This document shows, in pieces, positions 25,652-33,307 of a stretch of DNA of 64,000 bases (its first letter is position 1; each line of letters opens with the position of its first letter). Source of the DNA: Poriferisodalis sp965203655 (GTDB lineage Bacteria; Actinomycetota; Acidimicrobiia; Acidimicrobiales; Poriferisodalaceae); the NCBI RefSeq assembly GCF_965203655.1, contig NZ_CBDBDD010000002.1, positions 1 to 64,000 of the forward strand, in the 5' to 3' direction. The notes beneath the pieces are model-generated. The model did not search any database. It had not been told where the DNA came from and worked only from the letters and a program-made list of their open reading frames with translations. The position numbers and the translations under genes were made by a program.

Positions 25652-25992
25652 TTCAGCCCCCCATCGCCAGCAGACAGGCGCCTGCCGATGTCGACGAGTG
25701 CTTGACGTTCCTTGGGCGTGAGGCCGGCCTTCTCATTCTTCCTAAACGCAGCTAGCAGGATGATCGGCATCTGGTCGCCTCCAAACAGGAACACGATCCG
25801 GGCGCCACCTCGCCTACCGCGTCCTGGCAGTTTGACGCGCATCTTGCGGATGCCCCCTCCGAGCGAAACCCCCTCAGTCGGGTTGGCAGCGCCACGGTTG
25901 ACAATTTCTTCACGCTCCGTCTCAGACAGAAATGCCGTGGCGTCCGCAAGATACGTAGGTGTTTCTACGACCGTGTACAGGCGTCCATCCAT
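25648..25992 (-). CDS. RelE/HigB-family toxin
   Basis: A 114-residue RelE-fold toxin. The segment GIRKMRVKLPGRGRRGGARIVFLFG, followed by IILLAAFRKNEKAGLTPKE, is the usual core of RelE/HigB mRNA interferases; the basic residues would contact ribosomal RNA or mRNA. Toxin precedes antitoxin, as in HigBA systems. The start at 25992 follows a perfect 7-7 palindrome and a TATACC box. Confidence 0.87.
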   Translation of the reverse strand: MDGRLYTVVETPTYLADATAFLSETEREEIVNRGAANPTEGVSLGGGIRKMRVKLPGRGRRGGARIVFLFGGDQMPIILLAAFRKNEKAGLTPKERQALVDIGRRLSAGDGGLK

Positions 25993-26003
25993 CGCCGATG
26001 GTA

Positions 26004-26018
26004 TACGCCATTGGCGTA
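26004..26018 (-). promoter_or_regulatory. Operator palindrome of the RelE/HTH toxin-antitoxin pair
   Basis: A perfect inverted repeat TACGCCA-T-TGGCGTA lies 12 nt upstream of the toxin start codon. The HTH antitoxin is the likely ligand, giving autorepression. A TATACC sequence on the minus strand between it and the start could be the -10 region. Confidence 0.55.
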
Positions 26019-26097
26019 GTTACGCGCACATCGTTTTTTTGCGCGGGCGGCGCGCCGGGTCGGCGGGGGCCGCAGGCAGCCGGGTAGCTTGCCGCGC

Positions 26098-27354
26098 ATG
26101 GACTTCACCATCCCCGCCGACATCGCCCAGCTGCTCGACGACCTGGACACGTTCATCGACGACGTCATCAAGCCCATCGAGAACGAAGACGACAACATCC
26201 GCTTTTTTGACCACCGGCGAGAAGACTCGCGCACCGACTGGGAGCGCGAGGGCTTGCCCAATGCGGAATGGGAAGCCCTGCTGGTCCGCATGCGCAAGGA
26301 GGCCGACAAGGCGGGCTTCCTGCGCTGGCACCTGCCCGAGCGTTTCGGCGGCAGCAACGGCACCAACCTGGGCATGGCCATCATCCGCGAGCACTTGGCG
26401 CGCCGCGGCCTCGGGCTGCACAACGACCTGCAGAACGAGAACTCGATCATCGGCAACTTCCCGACCGTGCTGATGATGGAGCGCTACGGCTCACCCGCCC
26501 AGCAGGAGTATTGGATCCCCAAGATGCTGGAGGGCCAGGCCCGCATCGGCTTCGGCCTCACCGAGCCGCTGCACGGCTCCGATGCCACCTGGATGGAAAC
26601 CACCGCCGTGCGCGACGGCGATGAGTGGGTGATCAACGGCGAGAAGTACTGGAACACCGGGCTCCACCACGCCACCCACGACTACATCTTCGCCCGCACC
26701 TCGGGGAACCCCGGCGAGGGGCACGGCATCACCTGCTTCATCGTGCCGGTCGACACGCCCGGGTTTGCGGTGGAGAAGTTCATGTGGACCTTCAACATGC
26801 CCACCGACCACGCCCACGTGCGGCTGACTGACGTGCGGGTGAGCAACGACGACATCCTCGGCACCGAGGGACGGGGCCTGCAGACAGCGCAGCTCTTCGT
26901 GCACGAGAACCGGATCCGCCAGGCCGCGTCATCGGTCGGCGCCGGCCTGCACTGCATCGATGTGGCGGTCGACTATGTGAAGAACCGCACCACGTTCGGC
27001 AAGCCCCTGGCGCAGAACCAGGCCATCCAGTTCCCGCTGGCCGAGCTGTACACCGAAGCCGAGATGGTTCGGGCGCTCATCTGGAAGACCGCTTGGGAGA
27101 TGGACGAGGGCGTCGACCACATGGAGATCACCGACAAGGTGGCCATGTGCAACTACCGGGGCAACCGGTTCTGCTGCGATGCTGCCGACCGGGCCATGCA
27201 GAGCTGCGGCGGCAACGGCTACGGCCGCCACATGCCCTTCGAGCACATCTACCGGCACCACCGCCGGTACCGGATCACCGAGGGCTCAGAGGAGATCCAG
27301 ATCCGCAAGGTCGCCGGCAAGCTGTTCGGCTTCGCCGGAAGGGCGAAGGGCTAG
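26098..27354 (+). CDS. Acyl-CoA dehydrogenase
   Basis: A 418-residue acyl-CoA dehydrogenase of the longer type. GFGLTEPLHGSDATWMET and WVINGEKYWNTGLHH mark the flavin-binding beta domain. The C-terminal bundle contains SCGGNGYGRHMPFEHIYRHH and ends ITEGSEEIQIRKVAGKL. It should oxidise an acyl-CoA with ETF as electron acceptor. The ATG at 26098 is preferred to a TTG three codons upstream. The MaoC-type hydratase genes that converge on it could act on its product. Confidence 0.91.
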   Translation: MDFTIPADIAQLLDDLDTFIDDVIKPIENEDDNIRFFDHRREDSRTDWEREGLPNAEWEALLVRMRKEADKAGFLRWHLPERFGGSNGTNLGMAIIREHLARRGLGLHNDLQNENSIIGNFPTVLMMERYGSPAQQEYWIPKMLEGQARIGFGLTEPLHGSDATWMETTAVRDGDEWVINGEKYWNTGLHHATHDYIFARTSGNPGEGHGITCFIVPVDTPGFAVEKFMWTFNMPTDHAHVRLTDVRVSNDDILGTEGRGLQTAQLFVHENRIRQAASSVGAGLHCIDVAVDYVKNRTTFGKPLAQNQAIQFPLAELYTEAEMVRALIWKTAWEMDEGVDHMEITDKVAMCNYRGNRFCCDAADRAMQSCGGNGYGRHMPFEHIYRHHRRYRITEGSEEIQIRKVAGKLFGFAGRAKG

Positions 27355-27414
27355 CACAGCGCCCAACGGGTGCAGCGCTAGCACCGCGCCGGGCGCGCCA
27401 AGGGCTAGCGCCGT

Positions 27415-27837
27415 TCAGTCGTCGAGGCGGGCGGTGGCTTGGCCGGTGAGGACTGGCCGGTCGTCTTGGTTGGTGGTGGTGATGGTGAGATCGACCAGCT
27501 TCTGGCCGCCCTCGTCGCGGATATCGGCAACCTCGGCCTTGGCGGTGAGCGTGTCGCCGGGCCACACCTGGCTGGTGAACCGCACGCCGTAGTAGGTGAG
27601 GCGGCCGTCGCCGACGTAGTTGGTGACCATGCGGCCGGTCATGCCCATGGTGAGCATGCCGTGGGCGAACACCGTCGGGTAGCCGGCCACCTCGGTGACG
27701 AACTTCTCGTCGGTGTGGACTGGGTTGTAGTCGCCCGACGCGCCGGCGTACTGGACGATCTGGGTGCGGGTGAGGTCATCGACGATCTGCTCGGAGTAGC
27801 TGTCGCCGACGTTGAGCTGCGATGCGCTGAGTGCCAT
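27415..27837 (-). CDS. MaoC-family hydratase
   Basis: A 140-residue hot-dog-fold protein. The hydratase-2 motif YAGASGDYNPVHTDE near residues 29-44 carries the catalytic Asp and His, and PTVFAHGMLTMGM follows on the central helix. Such proteins hydrate 2-enoyl-CoA to (R)-3-hydroxyacyl-CoA. The neighbouring 179-residue MaoC-like gene on the same strand resembles the N-terminal half. The two probably form a heterodimer, like HadA and HadB. Confidence 0.9.
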   Translation of the reverse strand: MALSASQLNVGDSYSEQIVDDLTRTQIVQYAGASGDYNPVHTDEKFVTEVAGYPTVFAHGMLTMGMTGRMVTNYVGDGRLTYYGVRFTSQVWPGDTLTAKAEVADIRDEGGQKLVDLTITTTNQDDRPVLTGQATARLDD

Positions 27838-27927
27838 GTCTGTGTGCCTTCCTGGGTGGTGAGTGCTGCGTTCGTGCCAGTGGCGAACCGCTAGTTGTCG
27901 ATCCGCGTTTGATGGGTCATCTCCGGC

Positions 27928-28467
27928 CTAGCCGTCGATGACTTTCTCGGTGACGACGCCGACGCCCTTGGCCGTGATGACCAGCTCGTCGTCTTCGTCG
28001 CGGTACTCGGTGACGGCCTCGGAGAACTTGAGGATGCCCGCCCGCTTGGACTGTTTCTCCCAGCGCTCGCCGTCGTAGGTGACCGTGTGCAGCACGTCGC
28101 CCGGCTTCAGATGCCGGTGATAGGTGAAGTGCTGCTCGGCGTGCAGCCCACCTGCCGCAGCGCCGGACTGCTTGTCGTCCTCGCGCTCGTCGGCGACGTC
28201 ATCGCCGTCGGCCTCGGACAGGTCGCGCACCAGGGTGCCCGAGGCGGTGCGGCCGCTGCCGAACCACTTCTTGTCGGCCTTGGGGCGCAGGAAGTAGTCG
28301 GGGTCGAACTGCGCACTCGACTGTGCGAACGTCGGCGGCGCGATGATCGAGCCGACCTCGGTGCCAGCGGCGTACTCCGGGTCGCTGTAGATCGGGTTCG
28401 TGTCGCCAATCGACCTCGCGAACATCAGGATGTGCGAGGCCTCGACGGGAAATCGCTCGACTGCCAT
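27928..28467 (-). CDS. MaoC/FAS1-like dehydratase, N-terminal-domain type
   Basis: A 179-residue hot-dog protein of the type that partners a catalytic MaoC domain. SHILMFARSIGDTNPIYSDPEYA and IIAPPTFAQS match the family, but the catalytic Asp/His pair is altered, as is usual in the structural subunit. An acidic insertion (EADGDDVADEREDDKQ) is unusual in its length. It lies 90 bp upstream of the catalytic-type MaoC gene on the same strand, so the two are likely co-expressed. Confidence 0.86.
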   Translation of the reverse strand: MAVERFPVEASHILMFARSIGDTNPIYSDPEYAAGTEVGSIIAPPTFAQSSAQFDPDYFLRPKADKKWFGSGRTASGTLVRDLSEADGDDVADEREDDKQSGAAAGGLHAEQHFTYHRHLKPGDVLHTVTYDGERWEKQSKRAGILKFSEAVTEYRDEDDELVITAKGVGVVTEKVIDG

Positions 28468-28620
28468 GTCCGGCTCCTTCTGCGGCAGGTTGCGTCAAAT
28501 TGCCGCCGGCACATGATGGCAGCCGCGCGACAAGCGCGCACGGCCGGCCGGCGCAGACGCTGCCGTGGCCAGCACGGCAATGGGCGCTGCGCTCGCGAAG
28601 GTCGTCGATTCCGGGTGCCG

Positions 28621-29451
28621 TCAGGCCAAAGCGTGCGCAAGTGCGGTGCGGATGGCGGCCGGATCCTCGTTCATCATCATGTGGCCGGCTCCGGCGAGAT
28701 GGATCACGTCGCAGTCGGCGAAGTCGGCGATCAGCGGTGCTGCGGCCCGCGGTGGGGTCATCTTGTCCTCGCTGCCCACGATGACGGTCACCGGGCACTG
28801 AACACGGGCGGCGACGTCACCGGCCTCGTAGGCCGCGCAGGCGGACAGGTCGGCGTGGATCACGCCCTCGTCGGCGCGTTCCAGCAGGGCGACGCTGCCG
28901 CCGAGCATCCACAGCCCGGGTGTGGGGTTGGTGGCGACATGCGCCCGGTTGCCGTGTCCCCAGGCGGTCATGAGCTCGGGCGCCAGCAGCTCGTTCTTCT
29001 CGGCGGCACCCAGCAGCGCTGGATGGACAGGCATTCCCGCCGCGGTGCCCATCAGCACCAAGCGAGCAATGCGATCGTGATCGGCGGCTGCGGCCTCGGT
29101 GCAGACCAGCGACCCCATCGAATGGCCGACAAGACGAACTTGGGCGCAATCGAGCCGCTCCCCCACGGCAGTGATGGCGTCGCCGAGCCAGTCGGCCATC
29201 TCGGCCACCGATCCGAGCGGCTCGCCCTCGCTGTTGCCGTGACCCGGCAGGTCGATGGCGAGCGGCGTGTAGCCGTGGTGCGCCAGCCAGCGGGTCTGCA
29301 GCTGCCACACCGTGCGGTTCATGCCTGCGCCGTGCACGAGCAGCACCACCGGCGCCTCGGCCGCCGACACTGCATCGGGCACCACTCCCCCGGCGGCCAC
29401 ACCGACAGCATGGTCACGGACGTCAAGCGAAAACATCTCGGTAGCTGTCAT
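28621..29451 (-). CDS. Alpha/beta hydrolase
   Basis: A 276-residue alpha/beta-hydrolase. Ser111 lies in the nucleophile elbow GHSMGS, the oxyanion-hole HGAGMNRTVW is near residue 40, an Asp candidate in VGSEDKMTP, and the His in GAGHMMMNEDP. The cap domain is of normal size. Substrate cannot be inferred. It is encoded four bases after the metY gene on the same strand, so it may be translated from the same mRNA. Confidence 0.88.
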   Translation of the reverse strand: MTATEMFSLDVRDHAVGVAAGGVVPDAVSAAEAPVVLLVHGAGMNRTVWQLQTRWLAHHGYTPLAIDLPGHGNSEGEPLGSVAEMADWLGDAITAVGERLDCAQVRLVGHSMGSLVCTEAAAADHDRIARLVLMGTAAGMPVHPALLGAAEKNELLAPELMTAWGHGNRAHVATNPTPGLWMLGGSVALLERADEGVIHADLSACAAYEAGDVAARVQCPVTVIVGSEDKMTPPRAAAPLIADFADCDVIHLAGAGHMMMNEDPAAIRTALAHALA

Positions 29452-29455
29452 CGGT

Positions 29456-30751
29456 TCAGCCCTTCTGCGATGCCCGCAGGGCGCGGGACAGGTCCGAGAT
29501 GATGTCGCCCGGGTGCTCCAGGCCCACCGACAGCCGCACCAGGTCCTCGCCGACGCCAGCAGCGACCAGATCCTCGGCGCTCATCTGCTGGTGGGTGGTG
29601 CTGGCGGGATGGATCACGAGCGTCTTGGCGTCGCCCACGTTGGCCAGATGCGAGGCCAGCCGCACTGCTTCGATGAACCGCCGTCCGGCCTCGCGCCCGC
29701 CTTCGACGCCGAAGCTGAGGATTGCGCCAGCGCCCCGCGGCAGCAGCCGCTTGGCCAGCTCGTGATCGGGATGCGACGGTACCGACGGGTGGCTCACCCA
29801 GCTCACGGCGTCGTGGGAGGTGAGGAACTCGATCACCGCCTCGGTATTGGCGACATGGCGGTCCATGCGCAGAGGGAGAGTCTCAACGCCCTGCAACAGG
29901 TGGAACGCCACCGCCGGGCTCATGGCGGCGCCGAAGTCGCGCAGGCCCTCCGCTCGGGCCCGCATCGACAGCGCCTGGGGCCCGTACTCGTCGGTGAAGG
30001 CGATGCCGTGGTAGCCCGCATAGGGCTCGCTGAGCGTCGGGAACTTGCCCGAGGCGGCCCAGTCGAAACGCCCGCCATCCACCACGACCCCGCCGATCGC
30101 AACGCCGTGACCACCGAGGAACTTGGTGGCGCTGTGCATCACGATGTCGGCGCCCAGCTCGATAGGCCGCATCAGGTGCGGCGTGGTGAACGTGGCGTCG
30201 AGCATCAGCGGCAGGTCGGCTTCGTGTGCGACGGCGGCAACGGCCGGCACGTCGAGCACCTCGATGTTGGGATTGCCCAGCGTCTCGGCGAACAGCACCT
30301 TGGTGTTGGGCTGGATGGCGCTGCGCCACGCATCGAGGTCGCGGGGGTCGACGAACGTGGTGGTGATGCCGAAGCGGGGCAGCGTGAGGCTCAGGATGTT
30401 GTGGGTGCCGCCATAGATGTTGCGGCTGGCCACGATGTGGTCGCCCGCTGAGGCGATCGTGGCGCACGCCAGGTGGAACGCCGCCATGCCGCTGGCCGTG
30501 CAGACCGCGCCGACGCCGCCCTCGAGCGCGGCGATCCGCTCCTCAAGTACGGCAACGGTGGGATTGGAGATGCGGCTGTAGATGTGGCCGGGGATCTCGA
30601 GGTTGAACAGGCTGGCCGCCTGCTCGGTGTCGGTGAAGCTGAACGACGTGGTCTGGTAGATCGGCACGGCCCGCGCCCCGGTGGTCGGGTCGGGCCGCTG
30701 ACCGGCGTGCAGCGCCAGCGTGTCGAAGTGCAGGAAATCCGGCTCGACCAT
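29456..30751 (-). CDS. metY: O-acetylhomoserine sulfhydrylase (PLP enzyme)
   Basis: A 431-residue Cys/Met-metabolism PLP enzyme. The N-terminal block FDTLALHAGQRPDPTTGA and YQTTSFSF are typical of O-acetylhomoserine aminocarboxypropyltransferase. The cofactor lysine is in SATKFLGGHG, and SGMAAFHLACATIASAGDH supplies the PLP-phosphate site. The enzyme makes homocysteine from O-acetyl-homoserine and sulfide, or acts on cysteine. The ATG at 30751 has a GGAGG ribosome site. No metX or other methionine gene is nearby. Confidence 0.9.
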   Translation of the reverse strand: MVEPDFLHFDTLALHAGQRPDPTTGARAVPIYQTTSFSFTDTEQAASLFNLEIPGHIYSRISNPTVAVLEERIAALEGGVGAVCTASGMAAFHLACATIASAGDHIVASRNIYGGTHNILSLTLPRFGITTTFVDPRDLDAWRSAIQPNTKVLFAETLGNPNIEVLDVPAVAAVAHEADLPLMLDATFTTPHLMRPIELGADIVMHSATKFLGGHGVAIGGVVVDGGRFDWAASGKFPTLSEPYAGYHGIAFTDEYGPQALSMRARAEGLRDFGAAMSPAVAFHLLQGVETLPLRMDRHVANTEAVIEFLTSHDAVSWVSHPSVPSHPDHELAKRLLPRGAGAILSFGVEGGREAGRRFIEAVRLASHLANVGDAKTLVIHPASTTHQQMSAEDLVAAGVGEDLVRLSVGLEHPGDIISDLSRALRASQKG

Positions 30752-30794
30752 GGGTGCCTCCGGGGTCGCTTGCCTGCATTCAAGCACTGCTTTG

Positions 30795-33143
30795 CTATTG
30801 AGCGGCTCGAATCGCTTCCCAGACGCGCTGGGGTGTGAGCGGGATGTCGATGTGGGTGACGCCGAGGTGGGCGACCGCGTCGATGACGGCGTTCTGCACT
30901 GCAGGCGGAGCGGCGATGGCCCCGTTCTCGCCGATGCCGCGGGTGCCGAGCTCGTTGCGATCGGTGGGTGTGCCGAGCCGGGCAGTCTCGATGGAGGGCA
31001 CATCGGCTGCGGCCGGGATCAGGTAGTCCACAAGCGTGGTGGTGCGAGGAGTGCCGTCGGCGTCCCACTGCCCTGCCTCCATCAGCGCCTGGGAGATGCC
31101 GGCCACCGCGCCGCCGTGCTGCTGTCCTTCGACCGATGCCTCCGACAGCATCCGCCCGCAGTCGTCCACGGCCGCAAATGCCAACAACTCGACACGCCCC
31201 GTCTCCGCGTCGACCTCCACGACTGCTGCATGGGTGCCGTAGGGATGGGTCACGCCGGCGCTGCGTTCGGTGACGGTCGCGCTGATTCCCTGCGGTGCTG
31301 CCGCGGCAATGTCGGCCCAGCTGGTCAGCCGGGACGGCACGCCAGCAACGTGCGCGCCGTCGGGCGTGAGGCTGATGTCGTCGGGGCTGGCTTCGAGCAG
31401 TTCTCCTGCCACCTCGCAGATGCGGGCGCGCAGCTCGGTCGCTGCTTCGGCGATCTGGCTGCCCAGCACCGACGCGGTGCGGGAACCGCCGGTGACCCCG
31501 CCGTAGGACGATGTCGCCGAGTCGGCGTCGTTCACCCGCACGGCGCCTTCGGCGATGCCGACCCGGGCGCTGGTGATCTGGGCCCACAGGCTGTGGTGAC
31601 CCTGGCCGTGGCCGTGACTGCCGCAAGTGACCAGCACGCTCCCGTCGGTGCCCAGCTCCAGCGAGGCGTAGTCAGGATCGTCGCCGCTGCCTGCGCTCTG
31701 GCTGTAGCAGCCGTACCCGATCCCGATCAGTGCCGAGCGACCGCCGGCTGCTCGGCGCTCGACTGCCAGCGCCTGCCAGCGTTCGGCGTCGATGAGCTCC
31801 TGGGCAGCATCGAGCGCGCGATGCGGGTCGCCGCTGTCGAGCACGATGCCGGTGCCCGTGTCGAACGGCAGCTCGTCAGCACGCAAGAGGTTCCGGCGGC
31901 GAACGTCGGCAGGATCTAGGCCGAGCCTGCGGGCGCCGGCGTCGATGGCCCGTTCGAGCGCTGCGTTCACCTCGGGCTGGCCGGCGCCGCGGTAGGCACC
32001 GGTCGGCGGGGCGTTCGTGACCGCGGAGCTGATGCGGTAGCGCAGCCGCGGCACGCGGTACAGGCCGGTGCTCTGGCGGTAGCTGGCCGCGGTCAGCATC
32101 GGTGCCATGTGCGGGTACGCACCGGCGTCGCACCACATGACCACGTCGATCCCGACGATGCGGCCGTCGGGGTCGAAACCCATCCGGATGCGGTGCCGCT
32201 GGCCCCGCCCGTAGGGCATGGAGACGAACTGCTCCTGGCGGCTCTGCACCCAGCGAACCGGGCGTTCGAGCAGCTGGGCGGCCCGGGCCACCACGAAGAA
32301 CTCCGGCATGGGGTCGCCCCGGCCGCCGAACCCGCCGCCGACCTGCGGTTCGCGGACTCGCACCGCCGTAACCGGGATGCCCAGCAAACGCCGGTACAGG
32401 TACGGCGCTCTGTGCACGCCCTGGCCGGTGCTCCAGATGTCCAGCTCGCAGTCAGGCGAAGCGCCCTGCGCCAGCGGCGTGCCCCGGAGCAGCTCGAAGG
32501 GCGTCGCGACGATGGCGCACGGCTCGATCGGCAGCGAGGTGAGCCGGTCGTTCTCGCAGACCAGCTCCACAACACACTGCGCGCCGTCACAGGGATCCTC
32601 ACCGGGTTCGGCAGGAGGGGCAGCTGCATCGTCAAGTTCGGTGGGCGGTGACAGGAAGCCGCCGCCGTCGGGGGGATCCAGCGGCCGCACCACGTTGGTT
32701 CCCGCAGCGGGGAACAGCAGCACATCGTCGGCTGCAGCCTGCTCGGCGTCGATGACCGCCGGCAGCTCGTCGATCTCGACGGCGACCAGCTCAGCGGCGT
32801 CGAGGGCGTGGACGGGCGAATCGGCCAGCACGACGGCGATCGGCTCGCCGACGAAACGGACCCGTTCGGTGGCCAGCAGCGGCCGGGCCATCTGGCCGCC
32901 GAGCGTGGTGGCCCGGTAGTACTCCAGCGGCGCCAATCCCAGCCCCGCCGCTTCGAAGACCGCGACGACGCCCGGCGCCTGCTCGGCCTCGCGCAGATCG
33001 ACGCTGCGCAGGTCGCCGTGGGCCACCGTCGAGCGCACGAACGCGGCGTGCAAGCAGCCGTCGGGCAGCGGCAGATCGGCGGTGAAGGCCGCCGATCCGC
33101 GCAGCATCGGCAGATCCTCAGAGGCAAGTCGCGCCGTCGCCAT
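30795..33143 (-). CDS. Xanthine-dehydrogenase-family molybdopterin-binding subunit
   Basis: A 782-residue large subunit of the xanthine dehydrogenase/aldehyde oxidase/CO dehydrogenase group. It starts with the RLASEDLPMLRGSAAF block of the hammerhead domain. Further on are PQVGGGFGGRGD, GSHGHGQGHH, and the C-terminal GTRGIGENGAIAAPPAVQNAV, whose Glu is the expected catalytic base at Mo. These enzymes hydroxylate aldehydes or N-heterocycles. The FAD and 2Fe-2S subunits that normally accompany it are absent on both sides, so it must borrow them or be orphaned. The start is placed at the ATG where family similarity begins. Confidence 0.88.
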   Translation of the reverse strand: MATARLASEDLPMLRGSAAFTADLPLPDGCLHAAFVRSTVAHGDLRSVDLREAEQAPGVVAVFEAAGLGLAPLEYYRATTLGGQMARPLLATERVRFVGEPIAVVLADSPVHALDAAELVAVEIDELPAVIDAEQAAADDVLLFPAAGTNVVRPLDPPDGGGFLSPPTELDDAAAPPAEPGEDPCDGAQCVVELVCENDRLTSLPIEPCAIVATPFELLRGTPLAQGASPDCELDIWSTGQGVHRAPYLYRRLLGIPVTAVRVREPQVGGGFGGRGDPMPEFFVVARAAQLLERPVRWVQSRQEQFVSMPYGRGQRHRIRMGFDPDGRIVGIDVVMWCDAGAYPHMAPMLTAASYRQSTGLYRVPRLRYRISSAVTNAPPTGAYRGAGQPEVNAALERAIDAGARRLGLDPADVRRRNLLRADELPFDTGTGIVLDSGDPHRALDAAQELIDAERWQALAVERRAAGGRSALIGIGYGCYSQSAGSGDDPDYASLELGTDGSVLVTCGSHGHGQGHHSLWAQITSARVGIAEGAVRVNDADSATSSYGGVTGGSRTASVLGSQIAEAATELRARICEVAGELLEASPDDISLTPDGAHVAGVPSRLTSWADIAAAAPQGISATVTERSAGVTHPYGTHAAVVEVDAETGRVELLAFAAVDDCGRMLSEASVEGQQHGGAVAGISQALMEAGQWDADGTPRTTTLVDYLIPAAADVPSIETARLGTPTDRNELGTRGIGENGAIAAPPAVQNAVIDAVAHLGVTHIDIPLTPQRVWEAIRAAQ

Positions 33144-33160
33144 GGGCTCACCGTAGTGAT

Positions 33161-33210
33161 GCACAGAGGCTGAGCCGCAAGGCGAAGCCGTGGCCCGAGC
33201 GGCCCGTGAG
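33161..33210. repeat. Dispersed intergenic repeat, copy 2
   Basis: About 50 bp nearly identical to 19381-19430, located upstream of the xanthine-dehydrogenase-like gene. The similarity fades over the next 20 bp. Both copies lie in otherwise non-coding DNA. Confidence 0.7.
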
Positions 33211-33307
33211 CGAAGCGAACTAGAGCGGGGCGAGAGAAGTGTCGCGACAGAACGGCTGTCCGCGCCGCTCGCTTGGTGCAATCGCTGTTCGAGCCGAGTC
33301 GGAACCT

